Counted from the first letter of the stretch, positions 1 to 7,245 are shown. The stretch is DNA of 7,957 nucleotides from an uncultured Desulfomonile sp. (GCA_903920415.1 CAIXMD010000094.1:1-7957), one strand, 5' to 3'. Numbers and translations are program-made. Notes: a model not told the origin generated them from the sequence alone.

Positions 1-37
1 ATTTCTAGACAGAAAATAGTAATGTTATCAATAAGAT

Positions 38-41
38 AGGA
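38..41 (+). promoter_or_regulatory. Ribosome binding site of dnaE
   Basis: AGGA lies 7 bases before the ATG at 49, a standard Shine-Dalgarno distance. An in-frame TAG at 37-39 overlaps it, so dnaE cannot start further upstream. No convincing promoter is visible in the 48 bases available; the promoter may lie outside the window, or dnaE may be transcribed from an upstream gene. Confidence 0.75.
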
Positions 42-48
42 AAAATCC

Positions 49-3000
49 ATGCCGCGCGGGGACTTTGTTCATCTGCATTTGCATAGCCAGTATTCTCTCT
101 TGGACGGGGCCATCCGGATTCCCGATGCTATTGCTAAAGCCAAAGACTACAAGATGCCGGCGATGGCCCTGACTGACCATGGGAACCTTTTCGGGGCCAT
201 GGAATTTTACACCCTGGTTCAGGCGAGTGGTATCAAACCGATCATAGGATGCGAAGTTTATGTTGCGCCGGGTTCACGGTTCACCCGGTCTACCAAGCCT
301 GGTGAGCCACATTCTTATCACCTTATTCTCCTTTGCGAAAACGAAAAGGGCTACCGAAACCTCTGCAGGCTAGTAACTAAGGGGTACCAGGAAGGATTCT
401 ATTATAAGCCGAGAGTGGATGCGGAACTCCTGGAAGAGTACAATGAGGGACTGGTTTGTTTGAGTGCTTGCTTGGCCGGAGAAATTGGAACACGGATTCT
501 TGCGGGTGATCAGAAAGGACTGGAAGAACGGGCTGCCTGGTTCCGTGACGTCTTCGATGACGGGCGATATTTCTTGGAGATACAAGAGAACGGACTTGAA
601 GATCAGCGTAAGGTCAATCAAGGTGTCTTCAGTTTGGCCAAAAGACTGAACATCCCTGTGGTGGCCACCAATGACTGTCACTATCTGGAAAAGTCCGACC
701 ACCGAGCACATGAGATCCTACTGTGTATCCAGACGGGGAAAAAGCTGGCTGAGCCCAGCCGACTAAGTTTTGACACGGACCAGTTTTATTTTAAGTCTCC
801 GGAGCAAATGGCTCATGATTTCAGTAATGTTCCTGAGGCATTGAGAAATACCCTCGCGATTGCTGAAAGGTGCTCCCTGCTGCTGGAATTTGGCCAGTTG
901 CATATGCCCCGCTTTGATCTCGGGACAGGGGAAAGCTTGAGGGAACATCTTGAAAAAGAGGCTCGTGCAGGTTTAGAACGGCGTTTGGAAAAACTACTGG
1001 GGAAAGGAGACATCGATTCTACGACTGTGCAAGCGTACAGGCGACGCCTGGACCACGAGATAAGCTTGATACAGGACATGGGGTTTTCAGGGTATCTCCT
1101 CATTGTTGCCGATTTTATCAGATTTGCCAGGAGCAAAGGAATTCCTGTCGGTCCTGGCCGCGGGTCCGCAGCAGGCTCTTTGGCGGCATATTGTCTCGGA
1201 ATCACGGATATTGATCCGATCCGCTATAATCTTCTTTTTGAGCGCTTTCTTAACCCTGAGCGCAGGAGTATGCCGGATATAGACGTGGATTTCTGTACCG
1301 AAGGTCGTGAGCGGGTAATAGAATACGTCTCGGAAAAATACGGCAAGGACAACGTGGCACAGATAATAACATTTGGAAGAATGCAGGCCAAAGCCGTGGT
1401 GAGAGACACCGCGCGCGTACTCGGTTTTCCTTACGCAGAAGCCGACAAAATTGCAAAGATGATACCTGACGCCCTCAAGATGACCCTCGATACGGCCATC
1501 AAACAGGAACCAAGACTAAAGGAGATGATGGACGGATCACCTGAAGTGAGAGATCTTATAAACGCAGGCCGATCTCTTGAAGGGCTAACAAGGCATGCAT
1601 CCACCCACGCTGCTGGGATAGTTATCTCGGATACACCTCTGGTGGAGCACCTACCACTTTACGTAGGAAACAATGGGGAAACTGTCACTCAGTTCGACAT
1701 GACCTGGGTGGAAAAGATCGGATTGGTAAAGTTTGATTTCCTCGGTCTCAAAACCCTTACGGTAATCGACCAAGCAGTACGGCTCATTGAAAAATCACGA
1801 GGAATAAAACTGGACATGGGGACTATCCCGCTTGACGACAAGGAGACATTTGAACTCCTTTCCAGAGGAGATACCCTCGCCGTATTCCAACTTGAATCCT
1901 CTGGCATGAGAGATGTGCTGACCAAGTTTAAGCCATCTGTGTTCGAGGACGTTATTGCAATTCTTGCCTTATACCGGCCAGGACCGCTCGAGTCAGGAAT
2001 GGTGGACGATTTCATAAATCGAAAGCACGGCCGTACTCCCATCGAGTACCCTCTGCCTGAGTTGGAATCGATTCTGAGGGAAACATACGGCGTTATAGTT
2101 TACCAGGAACAGGTGATGAACATTGCCACTGCCCTAGCCGACTATTCCATGGGTGAAGCCGATTTGTTGCGCAGGGCTATGGGTAAGAAGAAGGCATCGG
2201 AAATGGCGGAACAGAAGAACCGTTTTGAAAGAGGTGCTGCTAAGAACAAGATCGATCCGGAAAAAGCCGCTCACATTTTTGAACTTATGGAGAAGTTTGC
2301 CGGCTACGGCTTTAACAAGTCACATTCCGCTGCCTATGCCATGGTGACTTACCAGACGGCATATGTCAAAACTCATTACAAAGCCGAATTCATGGCTGCC
2401 CAGTTGAGTTGTGAATCTGGAAACACTGAAAAAATTACTCTCTACATTTCCGAATGCCGTGACATGGGCATTGAGATCCTGCCGCCTCATGTGAATGAAT
2501 CTTTTGAGGGTTTTCACGTCCTTGACGGCAAGATCGTTTTCGGGCTTAACGCAGTTAAGAATGTTGGAGAAAGCTCAGTCAAGTCAATTCTAGAAGCTAG
2601 AGTTCAAGACGGCCCCTTCTGTAATCTTCAAGATTTCTTGAGACGTGTGGATCTTCGCAAAGTTAACAAAAAAGTTTTGGAAAGCCTTATCAAGTGCGGA
2701 GCGTTCGATGGGATGGGGGCGTCGCGTAGAGCCATGTTCGAAGCCCTGGATTCGGTCCTCGAACAAGGCGCGGGTTTTCAAAAAGAACAGAAGGAAGGAC
2801 AGTTTAATCTTTTTGCAATGGAATGCTCTCCGGGAGAAACCTCAAACCTCACGGATATTAGTATTCCGGAACGCCCTGAATGGGAGGATCTTGTCAAGCT
2901 CTCTTTTGAAAAAGAGATGATGGGCTTTTACGTAACCGGCCACCCCCTGATGAATTATGAAGATATTATAGGGAAGTATGCGAGCGTTTTGTCCTCAACC

Positions 3001-3516
3001 TTGGCCGAACTGCCTCCCTCATCACCGGTAAAGATGGCAGGCCTTGTAAAGAATGTGAAGGAGATCACCACGAGAAAGGGAGATCGAATGGCATTTGTCT
3101 CCCTGGAGGACATGGCAGGTACTACAGAGGTAACCGTTTTTTCCGATCTGTATCAACAGAGTCGAGAGTTGCTTCAGTCCGGGGAACCCCTTGTGATCGC
3201 AGGTGTGAGGAACGGGGATACTGACACCCCCAAAGTATTGGCGCAGGAGATTCACCGCCTTGAGGAAGCTCCCCGACATTTCAGCAAAGAGGTACGGATA
3301 AGGATTTCCACGCCTGGAGCGGATCCCCTTCAGATAAAGGACATCAAGAGAATCCTCACTCGACACAAGGGACGACTTCCAGTTAAGATTCATGTGGTTA
3401 TTCCCAATCGAAGCGAGACAGTGATAAGCCTTCATTCGACAACGTGTGATGCATCGGAAAGCATGCTGGCAGAAGTCTACAATGCCCTAGGGTACCAGGC
3501 AGTATCTTTCGAATAG
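49..3516 (+). CDS. dnaE: DNA polymerase III subunit alpha (DnaE)
   Basis: Catalytic subunit of the replicative DNA polymerase III holoenzyme; it extends DNA from primers in the cytoplasm. The protein has 1155 residues, normal for DnaE1. Domains in order: PHP (about 1-280), with HLHLHS at 8-13, DHGN at 43-46 and NDCH at 208-211; C-family polymerase palm, with GPGRGS at 368-373 and PDIDVDF at 409-415, where D412 and D414 match the E. coli catalytic pair D401/D403, and the third Asp, D563, sits in FDFLGL; thumb and fingers, with YRPGPL at 642-647 and GYGFNKSHS at 752-760; a helix-hairpin-helix part (about 825-890, GLNAVKNVG at 832-840); a clamp-binding motif QFNLF at 918-922; an OB fold (about 993-1070); and a C-terminal domain that in the family contacts tau. 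The start is fixed by an in-frame TAG just upstream and an AGGA ribosome site; the next Met would remove the PHP metal ligands. Unlike E. coli DnaE, the PHP metal residues look intact. No frameshift or intein was seen. A probable terminator follows the gene. Confidence 0.98.
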   Translation: MPRGDFVHLHLHSQYSLLDGAIRIPDAIAKAKDYKMPAMALTDHGNLFGAMEFYTLVQASGIKPIIGCEVYVAPGSRFTRSTKPGEPHSYHLILLCENEKGYRNLCRLVTKGYQEGFYYKPRVDAELLEEYNEGLVCLSACLAGEIGTRILAGDQKGLEERAAWFRDVFDDGRYFLEIQENGLEDQRKVNQGVFSLAKRLNIPVVATNDCHYLEKSDHRAHEILLCIQTGKKLAEPSRLSFDTDQFYFKSPEQMAHDFSNVPEALRNTLAIAERCSLLLEFGQLHMPRFDLGTGESLREHLEKEARAGLERRLEKLLGKGDIDSTTVQAYRRRLDHEISLIQDMGFSGYLLIVADFIRFARSKGIPVGPGRGSAAGSLAAYCLGITDIDPIRYNLLFERFLNPERRSMPDIDVDFCTEGRERVIEYVSEKYGKDNVAQIITFGRMQAKAVVRDTARVLGFPYAEADKIAKMIPDALKMTLDTAIKQEPRLKEMMDGSPEVRDLINAGRSLEGLTRHASTHAAGIVISDTPLVEHLPLYVGNNGETVTQFDMTWVEKIGLVKFDFLGLKTLTVIDQAVRLIEKSRGIKLDMGTIPLDDKETFELLSRGDTLAVFQLESSGMRDVLTKFKPSVFEDVIAILALYRPGPLESGMVDDFINRKHGRTPIEYPLPELESILRETYGVIVYQEQVMNIATALADYSMGEADLLRRAMGKKKASEMAEQKNRFERGAAKNKIDPEKAAHIFELMEKFAGYGFNKSHSAAYAMVTYQTAYVKTHYKAEFMAAQLSCESGNTEKITLYISECRDMGIEILPPHVNESFEGFHVLDGKIVFGLNAVKNVGESSVKSILEARVQDGPFCNLQDFLRRVDLRKVNKKVLESLIKCGAFDGMGASRRAMFEALDSVLEQGAGFQKEQKEGQFNLFAMECSPGETSNLTDISIPERPEWEDLVKLSFEKEMMGFYVTGHPLMNYEDIIGKYASVLSSTLAELPPSSPVKMAGLVKNVKEITTRKGDRMAFVSLEDMAGTTEVTVFSDLYQQSRELLQSGEPLVIAGVRNGDTDTPKVLAQEIHRLEEAPRHFSKEVRIRISTPGADPLQIKDIKRILTRHKGRLPVKIHVVIPNRSETVISLHSTTCDASESMLAEVYNALGYQAVSFE

Positions 3517-3555
3517 GGCGTGAGCATTGCAGGACATACCATTCATGTCATTCTG

Positions 3556-3588
3556 AGAGAAGAGATGAATCTCTCTTCTCTTGTTTCT
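3556..3588 (+). terminator. Probable intrinsic terminator of dnaE
   Basis: A perfect 10-bp inverted repeat, AGAGAAGAGA (3556-3565) with TCTCTTCTCT (3572-3581), encloses a 6-base loop. In + strand RNA two G-U pairs (3555/3582 and 3554/3583) can extend the stem, and a T-rich tract (TTGTTTCT) overlaps its end. On the - strand the same extension pairs would be A-C mismatches, and the following bases are not U-rich, so dnaE termination is the better reading. The stem has only four G-C pairs and the U tract is interrupted, so strength is uncertain. It also lies 21 bases beyond the livF stop and might act weakly in both directions. Confidence 0.6.
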
Positions 3589-3602
3589 CGGCCATCGATC
3601 GT

Positions 3603-4349
3603 TCACATTCCCAGAAAAGCTTTTCTTATCTCATCCGATTCCAGAAGCTCTTTAGCGGGACCTTGTTTAGTAATCCTACCTGTTTGGAGTATGTACGCCC
3701 AGTCGGAAATATCCAGGGCCTCCCGGACGTTTTGTTCCACCAGCAGGATCGTCAGCCCTTGTTCCCTCAGTTTTACGACCGTATCTAAAACCTCGTCGAC
3801 CAGAATGGGGGCTAACCCTAAAGAGGGTTCATCAAGCATCAGTATCTTTGGGTTACTCATGAGTCCGCGACCAATAGCCACCATCTGCTGCTCACCGCCG
3901 GACATGGTTGCCGTGGCTTGGTTCCGCCGCGAACTGAGCCGCGGAAACAGGTTGTAAACGAATTTCAGGTTGGCCATCTTACGGTCTTGGTCGTCAACTG
4001 TATAGGCACCCAGGAACAGGTTTTCCTCGACCGAGAGCGGCTTGAACAGCTTTCGTTCTTCGGGCACATAGATGAGGCCCATCTTGACAATGTCTTCGGT
4101 GTGAAGTGACCGAATCTCTCTGCCCTGAAAAAAAATCCGGCCCGAGTAAGCAGGCTGGGCAGCCATTATGGACTTAAGCAGTGTGGACTTACCCGCACCG
4201 TTTGAACCCACTACCGAAACCGTCTCACCTGGAAAAACCTGGAGGCTCACCCCCTGGACTACCGGCGCCGCGCCGTACCGCACCCTGATATCATCCAGTT
4301 CAAGGATAGGCCTATTATCAGATCTCATACAACAGCGAGGTGCGTTCAT
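3603..4349 (-). CDS. livF: Branched-chain amino acid ABC transporter ATPase LivF
   Basis: One of the two ATP-hydrolysing subunits of the LIV-type importer, on the cytoplasmic face with LivG. The protein has 248 residues, slightly longer than the usual 233-240. Visible motifs: Walker A GSNGAGKST (48-56), the Q-loop region YVPEERKLF (94-102), a canonical signature SGGEQQ (150-155), Walker B ILMLDEP (169-175, catalytic E174), and VEQN (204-207), where the switch-loop His is Gln, as is usual in LivF. The VPE(E/G)R and SLGLAP motifs separate it from LivG. It is the last gene of the operon, 97 bases after livG, with only 86 bases to the convergent dnaE. The start is uncertain: an in-frame TGA sits immediately before the ATG at 4349, and neither that ATG nor the next one (4328, M8) has a good ribosome site. 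Family alignment fits M8 at least as well, since ILELDDI at 15-21 normally lies near the N-terminus. Confidence 0.94.
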   Translation of the reverse strand: MNAPRCCMRSDNRPILELDDIRVRYGAAPVVQGVSLQVFPGETVSVVGSNGAGKSTLLKSIMAAQPAYSGRIFFQGREIRSLHTEDIVKMGLIYVPEERKLFKPLSVEENLFLGAYTVDDQDRKMANLKFVYNLFPRLSSRRNQATATMSGGEQQMVAIGRGLMSNPKILMLDEPSLGLAPILVDEVLDTVVKLREQGLTILLVEQNVREALDISDWAYILQTGRITKQGPAKELLESDEIRKAFLGM

Positions 4350-4446
4350 TCAGACAACCCGGTTTGGAACTGAGGAGATGGAGGCTGCATCCATGAATCC
4401 AAGCAGACCGGAGGCAGAACATTTCTCGGTAACAGTGTCAGACAAG

Positions 4447-5202
4447 CTAGGCCCCCTGAGAATTCCGGGAAAAACTTTGCGTCCCGTAGCGTTCGCCTAA
4501 ATAAGCCTTGATGACTCCTGGCTGGAGCACAATGTCCGAAGGCTCTCCCTCTGCTATGAGTTGGCCGCTGTCAAGTACCAGAACACGGTGTGACAACTTC
4601 ATGACCAGTTCCATGACATGTTCGATCAGGATCACGGTGACATGCAAATCAGCGTGTACCCAGCGGACCAGCCCAATCATGTCATCTATTTCCTTTGGAT
4701 TGAGCCCTGCGGCAACTTCGTCCAGCAGGAGGAGTATCGGGTCTGTGGCCAAGGCAGTTGCCATCACTACCCGTTTCTGAGCGGCCACCGGTAAATTGGC
4801 CACTCTTTCCTTGGCCATGTCCCTAAGATCCATTTTTTCCAAGAGGCTTTCCGCCTTGGATCTGGCTTTGGCCTTGGATCGAGTCCTCAAGAAACTGCCT
4901 ACCATTACGTTTTCTAATATATTTAAGTCGCCTGTGGCAACGTACACCTGGAAAGTACGTGCCATCCCCAGACGGGCCATCTCGTAAGGTTTGAATCCGG
5001 TGACGTCTTTCCCCTGGAAAAGTATTCGTCCGGCCGTGGGTTTGTAGAGCCCTGCCAGGCAATTGAAAAGGGTTGATTTCCCAGCCCCGTTCGGGCCGAT
5101 GAGGCCCACCATCTCCCCGGGGATGATCTCAAAGGAAATGTCATGGTTGGCTAGCAGGCCTCCGAAACTCATCCCCAGGCCTTGAGCTGAGAGCAGATCC
5201 AT
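4447..5202 (-). CDS. livG: Branched-chain amino acid ABC transporter ATPase LivG
   Basis: Second ATPase subunit of the importer, pairing with LivF under the LivH/LivM permeases. From the ATG at 5202 the protein has 251 residues. Motifs: Walker A GPNGAGKST (36-44), the Q-loop ARTFQ (81-85), Walker B ILLLLDEV (156-163, D161/E162), and a switch His in IEHVM (H195). ENVMVG and AAGLNP are typical of LivG. The odd point is the signature: where LivG normally has a sequence like LAYGQQR, this protein has LPVAAQKR (137-144), so the Ser/Ala, Gly and Gln positions are all changed. It also has a tail of about 15 residues after the usual AYLG ending. The start is chosen because ATG overlaps the livM stop as TGATG and has GGAG 6 bases upstream; a TTG one codon earlier (5205) is less likely. 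The overlap implies translational coupling to livM. The frame is otherwise intact, so I do not call it a pseudogene. Confidence 0.95.
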   Translation of the reverse strand: MDLLSAQGLGMSFGGLLANHDISFEIIPGEMVGLIGPNGAGKSTLFNCLAGLYKPTAGRILFQGKDVTGFKPYEMARLGMARTFQVYVATGDLNILENVMVGSFLRTRSKAKARSKAESLLEKMDLRDMAKERVANLPVAAQKRVVMATALATDPILLLLDEVAAGLNPKEIDDMIGLVRWVHADLHVTVILIEHVMELVMKLSHRVLVLDSGQLIAEGEPSDIVLQPGVIKAYLGERYGTQSFSRNSQGA

Positions 5203-6212
5203 CAATTGCTCCGTGCCCGTTTTTCGCGTATGCGGCTGATCATACCCCAGATGCCCCTGGGCTCAAAAGCGGCAATAAGCATGATAATCCCCGAATAAAT
5301 AATCAGGTCCAGCCCTGCGAGCCCGGCTTTAGCGCCGAACCAGGCGCCCAGATAATTCTTCATGGGTACAAGGACTGCTGCTCCTATGATCGGGCCCCAA
5401 AGGCTGCCTGCTCCCCCCAGCATGGCCATGAGTGCGATAAGCACCGACAGGTCCAGGCTCATCGTGTCTTCGGGCTCGATATTGAAATTGTAGCAGGCAT
5501 GGAAAGATCCCACCGCGGCCACAAAAGCAGTTGCAATGGCGTAGGCTTTGATCTTGGCCCAGTGGGCGTCGATGCCCAGACTACGGGCTACCTCTTCATT
5601 GTCCTTGATAGATCGGAGTTGATACCCCAAACGTCCCTGGCGAAACCAGTTCATGTACAGGAGTCCAATGAAAAAGAAAACGAGTATAATGTAATAGTAG
5701 TAATAGTCTTGTTGGAATTGAAGATAAAGAAAATTAGGCATCTCGCCCTTAACAGGAATTTTAAGGCCCCTTGCCCCGCCAATAAATGACCAGGACTCGA
5801 AGAGATCCTTCAATATTAATGAAGTGGCGATGGTGGCAATCGCAAAGTAATGCCCTCTGAGTCGAAACAGGGGATAGCCGATGATAAAGCTCCAGCAAAC
5901 CGCCAGTCCCATGCCCACGGGCAGTGACATCCAGAAGGGGATGTCCCATCGTATCATCATAACCGCCGTAGTGTAGGCGCCGATTCCCACATACTGGGCC
6001 TTGCCTAAGTCAACCTGGCCGCCATAGCCTCCGATGGTATTCCAACCCATGCCGTAAACGGAGAACATGAGGAACTGAATCATGGTTGCCATAGCAAAGC
6101 TGGAATGAGGCAAGGTCGGGAATATGAGCAAGAACAGTCCCACTGCCCCTGCCACACAAAGATCACTCTTGGGGAAATCAGAGAAATCAAAAGCGATTTT
6201 CAGTGCTTCCAA
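5202..6212 (-). CDS. livM: Branched-chain amino acid ABC transporter permease LivM
   Basis: Inner-membrane permease that forms the translocation path together with LivH. The protein has 336 residues. After a short polar N-terminus, hydrophobic segments begin near residue 18 and recur to about 318. Family marks: GGYGGQVDLGKAQYVGIGAY (61-80), the LivM form of the conserved G-Q-x-x-G-x-A segment; the cytoplasmic ATPase-coupling loop LRSIKDNEEVARSLGI (199-214); and LGGAGSLWGPIIGA (265-278). A run of five tyrosines (170-174) opens one membrane segment. The start used is TTG at 6212, which overlaps the last 13 bases of livH. An in-frame TAG 21 bases upstream blocks a longer form, and no ATG occurs before residue 41, which would delete the first membrane segment. 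No clear Shine-Dalgarno precedes the TTG; GTG at residue 20 is the next option but cuts into the first helix. The gene ends in a TGATG overlap with livG. Confidence 0.93.
   Translation of the reverse strand: MEALKIAFDFSDFPKSDLCVAGAVGLFLLIFPTLPHSSFAMATMIQFLMFSVYGMGWNTIGGYGGQVDLGKAQYVGIGAYTTAVMMIRWDIPFWMSLPVGMGLAVCWSFIIGYPLFRLRGHYFAIATIATSLILKDLFESWSFIGGARGLKIPVKGEMPNFLYLQFQQDYYYYYIILVFFFIGLLYMNWFRQGRLGYQLRSIKDNEEVARSLGIDAHWAKIKAYAIATAFVAAVGSFHACYNFNIEPEDTMSLDLSVLIALMAMLGGAGSLWGPIIGAAVLVPMKNYLGAWFGAKAGLAGLDLIIYSGIIMLIAAFEPRGIWGMISRIREKRARSN
5209..5212 (-). promoter_or_regulatory. Ribosome binding site of livG
   Basis: GGAG on the - strand, 6 bases before the ATG at 5202 and inside the last codons of livM. 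It favours the TGATG-overlapping ATG over the TTG one codon earlier as the livG start. Confidence 0.7.
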
Positions 6213-7126
6213 CCGAAGAGCCCCCGAGGCCTAAAGACCATGATGAGAAAGTAAGTTAAGTAAACAAAAGAATATTTGAACTGGTGGATTTGGAGACCCT
6301 TGAGGCCTTCAATGCCGGTGAATAAGTTAATAGCATCCCAGATAGGGGCGATGTTGATCAGCACCCCGACGATCAAGCCTGCAACTGCTGCGCCGGAGAT
6401 GGAACCGAAACCGCCAAGAGCAACCGTTGCGAAGGCGATCATGGTGAAAAGAAGGCCCACGTTTGGCTCTACGGGCCAGAAATTCACCAACAAAGCGCCG
6501 GCCATGGCAACGGTAGCACCACCAAGTCCCCATGCCAAAGCATTCATTTTCTCGGTAGGTATACCCATGTACCGGGCCGCTTGGGCGTCCAGAGCCGTAG
6601 CGGTGAGAGCCATGCCCACGCGGGTCCTGTTGAGCAACCACCACATTGAGATAAACGCTACAACCGACAAAATCCCGGCGGCCAGTTTGGTCATCTCTAT
6701 TATGATATCCGGGCCCAAGACAAAGGACTTGCCGACAAGTATTCCCTGGTGGACGCTCCGGGGATCAGCGCCCATGATCAATAGTGCCAGGTTTCGCAAA
6801 AAAAGCATCAGGCCGAAAGTCCCAAAAAGCTGAGCCACCACTGGCCCGCGTAACAGGAAACGTACCAGCCCGTAATAACACATCACACCTAGCAAAAACC
6901 CGAACACCGCTCCTACAGGTAACCCGACAAGAGGGTCCACCTTGAAACCCGTTGCAGTAAGCAAGCCGGCATACATGCCGATCATCAGGAACTCGCCATG
7001 GGCAAAGTTTACGATATCCATGACTCCGAAAATGATGGTCAAGCCCAAGGCTACGAGGCCAAAAACCAGCCCCATCATAAGCCCTGAGACTACCGCCCTG
7101 ACTATTTGAAGCAACAATTCATCCAT
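6200..7126 (-). CDS. livH: Branched-chain amino acid ABC transporter permease LivH
   Basis: Second inner-membrane permease of the importer and partner of LivM. From the ATG at 7126 the protein has 308 residues, the same length as E. coli LivH, and is strongly hydrophobic with about eight membrane segments. Family marks: GLVALGLTIIFGVMDIVNFAHGE, spanning 23-45, whose NFAHGE (40-45) is typical of LivH; the ATPase-coupling loop ATALDAQAARYMGI (176-189); and ALGGFGSISGAAVAGLIVGV (236-255). It ends in FRPRGLFGWKH, a common C-terminal pattern. The open frame extends upstream to a GTG at 7174, giving 16 more residues (LVCLPLNSASKADII and the start). That start has a weak AGGG about 8 bases before it, whereas the ATG has no clear ribosome site. 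I prefer the ATG because the following residues match the usual LivH N-terminus. The stop lies inside the livM start region, so the two are probably translationally coupled. Confidence 0.94.
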   Translation of the reverse strand: MDELLLQIVRAVVSGLMMGLVFGLVALGLTIIFGVMDIVNFAHGEFLMIGMYAGLLTATGFKVDPLVGLPVGAVFGFLLGVMCYYGLVRFLLRGPVVAQLFGTFGLMLFLRNLALLIMGADPRSVHQGILVGKSFVLGPDIIIEMTKLAAGILSVVAFISMWWLLNRTRVGMALTATALDAQAARYMGIPTEKMNALAWGLGGATVAMAGALLVNFWPVEPNVGLLFTMIAFATVALGGFGSISGAAVAGLIVGVLINIAPIWDAINLFTGIEGLKGLQIHQFKYSFVYLTYFLIMVFRPRGLFGWKH

Positions 7127-7245
7127 AATAATATCGGCTTTGGAGGCACTGTTCAGAGGAAGACAGACCAGCACTTTCGTGAGCCCTGCTGGGAATGTGG
7201 ACCGCGATCAATTACTTCTTGCAACCTGGGAGATCTCTAGCCATC

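Noticed and set aside
6..37. Possible promoter upstream of dnaE (TAGACA at 6-11)
   Set aside because: The -35-like hexamer is good, but no -10-like hexamer falls at a 16-18 base spacing; candidates such as TATCAA (26-31) or TAAGAT (32-37) are spaced wrongly.
22..39. Five-codon leader frame ATG...TAG before dnaE
   Set aside because: Too short to support; no ribosome site of its own and no attenuator-like structure.
3022..3435. Open frame of 137 codons on the - strand
   Set aside because: It is antisense to the OB-fold and C-terminal part of dnaE, with no motif and no operon context.
3533..3549. Small hairpin GACAT/ATGTC after the dnaE stop
   Set aside because: Only 5 bp with a 7-base loop and no U tract; likely chance next to the stronger hairpin at 3556.
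3520..3957. Open frame of 145 codons on the + strand past dnaE
   Set aside because: It runs through the junction and antisense to livF, whose motifs fully explain the sequence. The translation is Ser/Arg-rich with no recognisable domain, and no ribosome site was found.
4447..5202. LivG as a pseudogene because of its altered signature
   Set aside because: The frame is intact, and Walker A, Walker B, Q-loop and switch His are all conserved, so loss of function is not indicated.
6276..6833. Open frame of 185 codons on the + strand
   Set aside because: It lies entirely antisense to livH and reflects the codon pattern of a hydrophobic protein read backwards; the product is compositionally odd and matches no family I know.
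7230..7240. Palindrome GAGATCTC in the livK-livH gap as an operator or attenuator
   Set aside because: An 8-base palindrome with no loop, no repeat copy and no U tract; expected by chance.
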